From assembly GCA_029931535.1 (NCBI GenBank), contig JAQPZY010001670.1:1860001-1924000 (forward strand): a stretch of DNA of 64,000 bases. The letters are read 5' to 3'. The translations under genes and the position numbers were made by a program. Source of the stretch: Margaritifera margaritifera (lineage: Eukaryota; Mollusca; Bivalvia; Unionida; Margaritiferidae). Of the stretch, positions 56,601 through 64,000 are shown in pieces; position 1 is the first letter of the stretch, and every line of letters starts with the position of its first letter. The notes under the pieces are model-generated. The model was not told the DNA's origin. It did no database searches and was given only the letters and a program-made list of their open reading frames with translations.

Positions 56601-57639
56601 AACACTGCAAATGCCCTTCCTCCCATCAGAAGTCTTGTGGACTTGGACAAAAAAGTAGACATTTTATGGAACCAAGCTTTAAGTCCTGCTACACATATCA
56701 CCTACAACACTGCATTCAATGCTTTCAGGACCATCATGATGTTGTGCGGCTTCACCTCAAATATGCAACTTTTGCCAGTTATTATGGATGACACCTTAAT
56801 TTACTTTGTGACTCATTGCAGTAGAGTCCTCAACTTAGCATTCTACAATAAAATTGTACCTCTGTGGCATTAGGTTCATATATATGCAGGCTGGTATGCA
56901 ATCACCATTCAACAAAGACAGAAATAATCTGCCTCATCTTGCCACTATTCTCTAGGCCATCAAAAAAAACCCAAGGTTCATCTGCAAAACTGCACCAGCC
57001 TATTACACACAATATCCTAACAAGCATTTGTGCAATTCTGTGAGCATATTCTGTATTTGACACACACACAGATTTGCTGTTATTAATTGTCTGCATAGTG
57101 GCTTTTTGGGCTTTCTGAGATGTGGGGAATTCACTATTTGGGATTCCTTCAATCCAACCGTTCACCTCTAAGTTGGCGATGTGTGCTTCCACCTAGAAAC
57201 TGCTTTTCTTGAGTTAAAAAATCTTCAAAAACCGACCCTTTCTTTAAGGGTGTGACTATTCAGTTACATGCCACAGGTTGTGCTATGTCCTTACTCTGCT
57301 CTGAAGACCTTTATGCAGTTGAGGAGATGCTCATCACCCCAGCCATATGCCCCACTCTTCATTACTGCTACAGGTCAAACGTTATCAGCAATTGTGTTCC
57401 TTAATCACATGCGACTTGTCTACTGTAAGATGGGAATCGACACTTCCCAGTATAGTGGCCATTCATTCCGTATAGGTGCTGCTACTTCAGCAGCAGCAGC
57501 TCAGCTGGAAGACCATATAATCAAAGCTCTGGGTCGATGGTCATCAGATTGTTACATGAGATTCATTCGCACTCCTCAGAGTTGTATCTGGGCAGTGCAG
57601 AGGGCCATGGCCATGGATGCAGATAGTAGTATACAGTGA
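56600..57639 (+). pseudogene. Ngaro-like tyrosine recombinase, catalytic residues kept
   Basis: Core-binding half at 56620-56870: KKVDILWNQALSPATHITYN, TAFNAFRTIMMLCG, YFVTHCSRVLNLAF. After frame changes the catalytic half reads IVCIVAFWAFLRCGEFT at 57080-57137 (active-site Arg, AGA 57118-57120), PYSALKTFMQLRRCSSP, GHSFRIGAATSAAAAQLEDH (His 57460-57462, Arg 57469-57471), IKALGRWSSD (Trp) and CYMRFIRTP (nucleophilic Tyr, 57553-57555). All five R-H-R-W-Y residues are therefore present. The last 123 codons, 57268-57639, are an uninterrupted ORF. Several stops and frameshifts between 56870 and 57250 separate it from the N-terminal half. Recombinases of this class integrate a circular DNA copy. 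Confidence 0.85.
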
Positions 57640-58105
57640 TCATGATGATGCTGCATTCAACATACAAGGACAGGAGGTCTCCCATTCACACTGTTCCTCT
57701 ATCCTGGGTGTGTTCTCTGGATCCAGTTCTATGGTGCTTTGCCGTCTGATGTAATTGCTGTGGTTCTAGTTTCCATAGTGGTTCATATATTCATCATATG
57801 TGTGGAGTTCTGCACGCATGTGATACCAGTGTTCATTGTGTGGCATTTATGTGTAGCCATCATTTTCATGGTCATATGTGCATTCAGTGTGTTTAATTCA
57901 TGGAGGTGTTAATGCATTCCCATAGTCTTCCTCTGCCCGTTTCATGGATGTGGTTATACTATTCTTTGTTTGGAGTATAGAGCGATATCACACATATTTC
58001 TGTTGAACTGCCGCCATCCCCGCCTCATCACCTACAGTGTTCATTGGACATGGGAGTGTCTGTGCTGCTGCATGTTGCTTTCCCGAAATAAAGGGCATTC
58101 ACTTC

Positions 58106-59355
58106 ATTCCATTCCATTTATTCACCCAAGAATCTAATGTCAGTGCTATATTGCGTATTCAAACTAAACCCATTTAGTGAAGTCCACATAGTTGCCACTG
58201 TCATCCCAACCTTCGTTGAACAGCCCAGTCTTTGCTGGGCTCCTTAAGTTTCCACTGAAGAAACTTTACTCAAGGGTCATCCATAACATTCTGTCGGGGA
58301 GTTTCACAGCCCAGCTGTGACCTATGTATAACCCCGTTGTGCCATTCAGTAACCGCTGAATCACTCACTGACAGAATGAACCAAAACATTGTCATCAGTT
58401 GCAGCCGACAGTCCCCTTAGGCAAACATATATAATTATAAATATAAGGTTAACTGGATTTTATTTTTGTTGTGTATAAACATAATGCACACAAAATGCGC
58501 TCACCCTGCTGCACAAGCCAAACTTATTTCACCATTCTTCTTGAATAAGTCTTGATTTTGTTGGCTGTGACATTCTTAAAGAATTTTAAAACTACAACCA
58601 AAATTCAATACCAATAATAAAATTAATAGAATAAATCACACGAAGAGTTTGTGACCAATTGTGGCTGGTTCTCACATATGTGCTACAGTACTATGAAAAA
58701 AATAATACTTGTTCAAATAGTTCTTATTGCAATGACAGGATGAGTGATGTGATTGCTGACGCAGCTTCAGTTACAACTTGGCTAATTAGGATATAACCTT
58801 GGTGTGGGAACAGCATTCTTACAGTTTTTAGACATGGAATATCGAATATGAAAGGCAACCTAACCGACACCCAGATGTGTTCCCAGACTTCTTTTTTTAG
58901 CACGACTGGCTATAACCGCCTGCTTCAGCTATAATATTTGTATGCGCTATTTTCTCTACCGATACTGAGAAATATTTTGGCTGCTTTTACTTGTTAACAG
59001 GCAGAGAGGCTACTGATATGAGTATTTGTAGTTATTATACTCATTTATACATTTGTTGACATTAGCAACATAACCCAAAGTTAAAACTGAATTTAAAATA
59101 AAAACTTTGTGTTTTTGCCATGGCTTCATGTGCCACTCAAAATCCCAACCATAGGTTGCTGACCCCTGATGTATATCTTTATTGCTGTACAAAAGTTTCT
59201 TTGAGATGAAATGATTGGAATATTTTAACAAGAACTATGAAAAATGAATAAAATGCATATACAGCAATTGTGGATATTTTCCCTTCTTAAACCTGTTGCA
59301 TTTTGACCTTGACAACTTTGTTGGCAGAAGGGGCGGTCTCACAAGACAGGTTTTA
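58106..59355. other. Region right of the Ngaro-like element
   Basis: Non-coding. It contains a hAT-type end at about 59130-59172, which on the minus strand reads CAGGGGTCAGCAACCTATGG then TTGGGATTTTGAGTGGCAC, typical of hAT elements. No gene is seen. Confidence 0.5.
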
Positions 59356-59360
59356 CTGTA

Positions 59361-60600
59361 TTACTAAAAATGACTTTTTGTCAAAAACTTTATGGACCAA
59401 TTTGGACCAAGTCTGATACTGATCATGCTGGCATCAAGATCTGACAGGTTTGTACTGCCAAGGTCCAGGACTATACTGTTGTAAAAAAAAAAAAATCAAA
59501 AGAAAAAAAGTTAAAATAATGATTTCTGTATCAAGCTGTCTGACTAACTTTTAACTGGTGAGATTATTCTGGTGTCAGGGTTTCACAAATTAAAAGTGCA
59601 CATGTTAATTATGCATACTGTTCTCTGTATAGTAGAAATAAAATGTAAACTCACAGTGTCTGAAAATAATGATTATTTTTTAGCATATTTACTATGGGGC
59701 ATCCAGCATAAAAGCCTTTCATACTTGAAAACTTGTGGAAGTCCTTGAAAAGACTATGCAGGCTCTATGAACCATAATCACATTGGCTCTTGTCTTCCAT
59801 CTAGTGAGGCTTCTGTTGGTAAAACATAAATTTAATTGTGCAACAATTTTAGAGCCCAAGGCACTCAAGGGAATATCACCAAAGGTTGCCACAATGGCAC
59901 TCTATAGGATTACAGGCTTTTTATCTATATGTATAACAGAGTTGGAAATAGAGCTGCAACAGGTTTTAAATTTAGGTCTTGAATAGATGAAGTGGCAGAA
60001 TTGACTTGGTCTTAAGTACTTGAAATTTGCATTTGCCCATGGGATTATCTCTAGCCAGGTCAGAGAACATGTCTACTAACCCCCCCCCCCCCCATTCTGA
60101 ACAGTTTTGAACATTTGAAAATAAAATGTTACTACTTTTCATCAATAAGAAATGCTGAGTTTGCTCAAATATTTGGTGTATGCACACTAGAAACTGCATA
60201 TCAGTAAAAGTAATTGCAATAAAACGATTAAGATTATTCATAATTTTCAGTTCACCAACCAGAATACAGTTTTCCAATAAGTGCATTGCATCACCTCACA
60301 CATACATGACATGTAAAGAAAGAATAAGAGCCCCAGTGGCTGCCATAAGCAAAATTTAACTTGGAAGAAAATCATAAGTAATTCATATCTTCCAAATAGT
60401 CACTAGAAGTTTGTCATTTTCTCCTCATTTTGTTGAGACTTGAGTCCCAGATCTGTATTTGAGTCCAAGATGTCCCTTACGAGTACTTAGGTACTTGACT
60501 ATTCATTGCAGCAATAAGTGGGAGGGAGGAGATATAGCATTTTACTCATTTGTTATTTTGTCCATTATTTTGTTTCGTCTTTCATTTGTTGGACTCTCAA
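59361..60600. other. Intron-like DNA, no gene seen
   Basis: A C run lies at 60080-60093 and an A run near 59488. No exon completing the second CUB domain was recognised. Confidence 0.5.
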
Positions 60601-62110
60601 CATCATGAGACCTGTTCATCTACATTCATGAATATTTATATGTAGATGCATCATTAAGAGAGTGACTTAGCCGTACCCAAAATAGGTCACTGTAACCTAA
60701 TTTTCAGGCTTGAGTGACTTTTGAATGTTCAGCTATACACTCATTATACTCTTAATATATTGGATCCTATTTCACCTACATTTACGAAAATTGGCATGTA
60801 GATGCGTATCAAGGTTAGTAACTCTATGATACCAGAAGTAAATCGCTGTGATCAAATTTTTATGCTCGAGTCATAATTTTTGCAGTCAGTTTTTTGGATT
60901 CTCAAAATCTATGACCCTGTTTTATCTACACTTGATATGTTAATACATCTCAAGATAAATATTACACACTCAATATCTTGAACCATACTTCACCAACATT
61001 CATGAAATATGTATGTGGCTGCCTCGAAAGGTTTGGTTTGGTTTGTTTGGTGTTTTATGGCACAGCAACACATGGAGGACTTTTAATGCTGAGGTAATTA
61101 AAGTAAGGTGTCATTCTCAGGGAAATGCCATGGTAGCCAAAACACACTGGTAAAACAGTAGGATTTTAACCAGCACCTCATTTGTGAGTCCAACATGGTA
61201 GCCACTAAGCCATGGTGACTTATGCATCACAAAGAGAGTTATACTAAAAATAAGTCTCTGAGACCTAATTTTCATGATTGGGTGACTGAACTTTTCAGCT
61301 TTTCATTTATTAAACCCTCATTATCTTGGACATCACACTTTTGAAAATTGGTATGTAGATGCATCTCTGGATGAGTAACCCAATCATACCAAATGTAGGT
61401 CATGGTGGCTTAATTTTCACCCTCCAGTTTGATTTTTATTATCTGCTCTTTAGTTACACCCTCTATATCTTGGGCCCTGTTTCAGCTACATTCATGAGAA
61501 TTGATATGTGTACATAACTCGGGGAGAGTTGCTCAATCATTGCAAAAGTATATCACTATGACCTAATTGTCACCCTTGAGTGAAATTTGGATTTTTAGCT
61601 ATTCCTTACAATCTTGATATCTTGCTGGAGGGGATGTAGTGTTTTGCTAGTTTGTTTGTGTATTCATTTGTTTTTATGTTCATTCATGTGTTTTGTGTTC
61701 ATTCATTTGTTGTGCCCTTAATGTGTCAGACCCTATTTCACCTACACATGAAAATAGGTATGTGGATGCATCTCAAGGAGAGGAATTCAGCCATAGCAAA
61801 CACAGGTCACTGTAACATAATTTGGATACTCAAGTGACATGTATTTTAAGGTATTAGTTTCTTACACCCTCAATATCCTGGACCCTGCTGTACCTACACT
61901 GGGGAAAGTTGATATGTGGATGCATCTCAAGGAGAGTAACTCAACACTACCTAAAATAGGTCACTGTGACCTTATTTTATTGCATTACACCCTCAATATC
62001 ATGGACCCTTTAACTTGCACTCTTGAAAATTGTTAATTGGATGCATCTCAGAGTAACTCAACAGTACCAAAAAGTAAGTCAATGTGACCTACTTTTTATG
62101 CATGAGTAAT
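60600..62110. repeat. Degenerate tandem array, unit about 170 bp
   Basis: Recurring order: 'caccctcaatatcttggaccctgtttcacctacattcatgaaaattggtatgtagatgcatctcaaggagagtaactcaaccataccaaaaataggtcactgtgacctaattttcaggcttgagtgacttt'. About eight to nine units, e.g. at 60630, 60790, 60960, 61325, 61490, 61740, 61890 and 62010. A SINE has inserted at 61030-61220. Confidence 0.75.
61030..61220 (-). mobile_element. tRNA-derived SINE inside the tandem array
   Basis: On the minus strand it begins GTCACCATGGCTTAGTGGCT (A box) and has GAGGTGCTGGTTAAAATCC (B-box position), a body, and a tail ending GTGCCATAAAACACCAAACA followed by AACCAAACC repeats, a tail style common in molluscan SINEs. The flanks TGCCTCGAAAG and TGCATCACAAAG look like a diverged target duplication made from the array unit. 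Confidence 0.7.
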
Positions 62111-62689
62111 TTTAAAAAAATTGTCAGCCATTTTTTTGTTACATCTTCTTCTTTAATTTTTTTCCATCTGGTCTAATCAACTTTGTTTTGATCCTGTTCT
62201 GATGAAACTTTATGTTTATGCATCTTATTGAGTAGTACACTTTACACTTGGTGCTTTAGTTTATAGTTTAGATTTTCAACCTGAAGGTTACTGGTTCAAA
62301 TTTTCTGTCCAGAACAGGCTGGATCATCTGTCATTGCATATCTCTGTGCAAAGCACTTAACTCCTATTGCCTTGGTTTCACTCTGCCATACCAGTCTGTA
62401 TATTTGTATCAACTCCATAATTGTGCTCCTGTTGGCATAGGGATTCATGTTATAATTAGCAGACACCCTGTCATATCTATTTTATGCACACAAAATATAT
62501 TAAGAATGTCTTTCAGCTACATGTTTATTTATCGTAAAATCTGTGTGCATTTTCATGCCAAACAATCATATACTAAAAATATACTTTGGCTGTCCTGGGA
62601 GCTATTCAGTATATGTAGCTGGGGGTGGGGGTGGGGGGGGGGGCCAGCAGGTATGGTTGAAGCCCTAATATCATATTACCAATCCTGGT
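62111..62689. other. Non-coding, G-rich at its right end
   Basis: No gene. A G-rich run (GGGGGTGGGGGTGGGG) lies near 62620-62642. Confidence 0.5.
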
Positions 62690-63190
62690 TTCCATCTGGG
62701 GGGAGCCGGCAGGTGAAAGTCAGCATAGACACAGAACAGTAAAGAAACGGAGAATTTCTAGGTGAACCTGGGGGAGTTTAGCAGGTTTCTATCATATCCT
62801 ACTGTACCTGGAGTGAGGCTCACAGGTTTTTCATCATTCTAATGTGTCTGGGGGGAGCCTGGCAGGTTTAGATCATACAGTAATGCACATGGGGAGAGCC
62901 CTGCAGGTTTACATCATACTAATGTACTTGGCGGGGGGGGGGGGGGGGGGGGGGGGGAGCCTGGCAAGTAGACTAAGCAGTATTTCAAGTTTGATTAGCT
63001 ATGGTATGTACAGAAATGTAGTGAACCTGGGGAAGCCCGACAGGTTTCTATCAATGAGCTACTGTACCTGGAGTGAGCCCAGCAGAATTATATCATACTA
63101 ATGTACCTGAGGGGAGCCTGGCAGGTTTAGATCGTACAGTAATGTACTTGGGGAGATCCTGGCAGGTAGACCAAGCAGTATTTCAAGCTT
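62690..63190. repeat. G-rich minisatellite with 25-base G run
   Basis: Units of about 50 bp: 'acctgg(g)gggagcctggcaggtttagatcatactaatgt'. A longer-period pattern is visible because GTAGACTAAGCAGTATTTCAA and the following bases recur at about 62970 and 63168. A homopolymer of 25 G occupies 62933-62957. Confidence 0.85.
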
Positions 63191-63489
63191 GATTAATTAC
63201 CACATGTACGGAAACGTAACTAGCTATAAGAATGCTTATTATAAGCAGACTGATTATTGTCTGGATTGGGTCAAATGAGGAAGGAATTGAATTAAAGGCC
63301 AAAATTGAGAGAACTCACAGCTGATATTGTGAATGAGAACCCCAAGACAGCAAATTGAATATTTAGCAGAGAGGAAGTAAAGAACAAATTATAAATATCT
63401 GCCAGAAAGTAATTATCGTTATTATCACACATCAAAGGAATAATTGAAAACATTCGCGCAATTATGAAGAACCCAATTTTTTTCTGGGC

Positions 63490-64000
63490 TGTACACAATG
63501 TTTGTAGAGAAGTTCAGATGTATCTGACATAACAGTTGGGAGACCAATGACCTAGAGTTTGTATCATATGGTCTTCAATTCCAGCTGCTGCACCTGAGCT
63601 AGCAGAACCAATTCTAAATGAATGACTTCAGTACTTCGAATCATTCAGCCCAAGCACAGATAATAAATGCCTGATATAAGTAATAAATTTGTCACGTGTG
63701 AGGAAAGAGTGATCCCAGTCCAACAAAAAAGGTGAATTTGCACCAACACTGTGCTTATTTCTTAGAGTAATGTACTTCTCCATAGCTGTAACAGGACATG
63801 GTGGGTTGTTTCTAAATATGTGAATGCACACACCATGGCAGAATGGTTCAGACTTAGAGGCACATAAGGCATTTGTTCTGGGCAAACTGAATGTCATTCA
63901 TGCGAATCATATTTGTTGTAGCCACCGTACTTTTTACAGTAAATTCTCCTCAGCGCAGAAAACCAAAGAATGTCATGAGAAAGGCACTAGACATCAAAGA
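63490..64000 (-). pseudogene. Tyrosine recombinase fragment of a second Ngaro-like element, cut by the window edge
   Basis: Read on the minus strand from the edge: MTFFGFLR*GEFTV, with the active-site Arg at 63953-63955 followed by TGA where Cys is expected; after a frameshift, PRTNALCASKSEPFCHGVCI, NNPPCPVTAMEKYITLRNKH, GANSPFLLDWDHSFLTRDKF and ITYIRHLLSVLGLN; then a TGA at about 63625-63627 and SHSFRIGSASSGAAAGIEDH (His 63622-63624, Arg 63613-63615), TLGHWSPN (Trp) and CYVRYI (nucleophilic Tyr, 63529-63531). Residues R-H-R-W-Y are all present, but two stops and a frameshift kill the frame. It is similar to, but not the same copy as, the recombinase at 56600-57639 and has the opposite strand. 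The rest of the element would lie beyond 64000. Confidence 0.82.

Larger units (their letters stand above)
53428..58105 (+). mobile_element. Ngaro-like YR retrotransposon
   Basis: A 53-bp sequence at 53428-53480 (CTATTCTTAGTTTGGAATGG...TTTCTGTCGAATTGC) recurs as a direct, about 80 percent identical repeat at 57959-58011. Direct rather than inverted terminal repeats together with gag, RT, RNase H and tyrosine recombinase in that order point to the Ngaro type. The element lies between the hAT coding region (left) and a hAT end (right) and probably inserted into the hAT 5' leader. Its exact right end is uncertain; B-type split repeats were not clearly found. Confidence 0.75.
49388..59358. mobile_element. 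Composite nest bounded by CAGTAAAACCTGTCTTG inverted ends
   Basis: The 17-base end CAGTAAAACCTGTCTTG at 49388 is repeated exactly in inverted orientation ending at 59358, each flanked by TA (49386-49387 and 59359-59360). The same end type bounds the 36304-37378 element. Inside lie hAT, Tc1/mariner-like and Ngaro-like insertions that account for most of the 10 kb. An 82-codon plus-strand frame at 49891-50139 is of unknown nature. Whether the two ends belong to one element or to two copies of a family is not settled. Confidence 0.5.

Noticed and set aside
56902..57192. 96-codon minus-strand frame
   Set aside because: Antisense to the recombinase region. The plus strand shows FWAFLRCGEFT there.
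1..64000. CRISPR arrays, bacterial operons, ribosome-binding sites, prophage
   Set aside because: The exon-intron structure, SINEs and retrotransposons are those of an animal genome. The 35-bp and 60-bp tandem repeats have no spacers.

Overview
The window is AT-rich, intron-dominated animal DNA. Coding sequence sits in short exons with GT/AG borders and phase-compatible joins. The rest is transposon debris, tandem arrays and SINE-like units. The host gene type, the mix of tyrosine-recombinase (YR) retrotransposons with a GIY-YIG Penelope-like element, and a repeat that begins like the 'tagctcacctggc' family I associate with bivalves suggest a marine invertebrate, most likely a lophotrochozoan such as a mollusc. 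That placement is inference. The sequence alone does not name a species.

Host gene. One plus-strand gene runs through the window from at least 7224 to at least 48384. Eight exons are supported: three that begin a C-type lectin domain (7224-7287, 7670-7751, 11182-11282), one that completes it (22236-22442), an LDL-receptor class A module (29546-29644), two halves of a CUB domain (35578-35708, 44437-44650) and the first half of a second CUB domain (48236-48384). All junction phases agree (0-1-2-1-1-1-0-1-0), so they can be spliced in order. The signal-peptide exon lies upstream of 7224 and was not found. The C-terminal end lies beyond what I can recognise. The product looks like a secreted or membrane-anchored modular extracellular protein. 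A possible alternative terminal exon lies at 24674-24816.

Mobile DNA. The introns hold several kinds of element: (1) three YR-retrotransposon lineages, namely a minus-strand DIRS-like element (25159-29296), a second plus-strand DIRS-like element (37985-43616) with inverted terminal repeats and a recognisable internal complementary region, and a Ngaro-like element (53428 to about 58105) with terminal direct-repeat remnants, plus a further YR fragment at the right edge (63490-64000, minus); (2) a 5'-truncated Penelope-like element (about 14915-16140) with YVDDT reverse transcriptase and a GIY-YIG endonuclease; (3) several hAT relics (5757-6146, 12850-14510, 31660-32480, 50298-53340) and a 101-bp hAT MITE with a perfect 8-bp target duplication; (4) DNA elements with TA-flanked CAGT-type ends (36304-37378 and 49388-59358), a Tc1/mariner-like non-autonomous element inside a hAT gene (50654-52441), and a 925-bp element of unknown superfamily with a 6-bp target duplication (17408-18332).

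Tandem repeats. Degenerate arrays with units of about 150-200 bp occur at 17200-19500, 33600-34400, 45520-47170 and 60600-62110. A clean 35-bp minisatellite lies at 29765-30370, a 60-bp repeat at 36062-36300, a palindromic CATATG-rich array at 37500-37920, and a G-rich minisatellite with a 25-base G run at 62690-63190. Almost every transposon gene here carries stops, frameshifts or lost catalytic residues. The longest clean transposon ORFs are the gag-like ORF at 27885-28820 and the C-terminal halves of the Penelope-like and Ngaro-like proteins.
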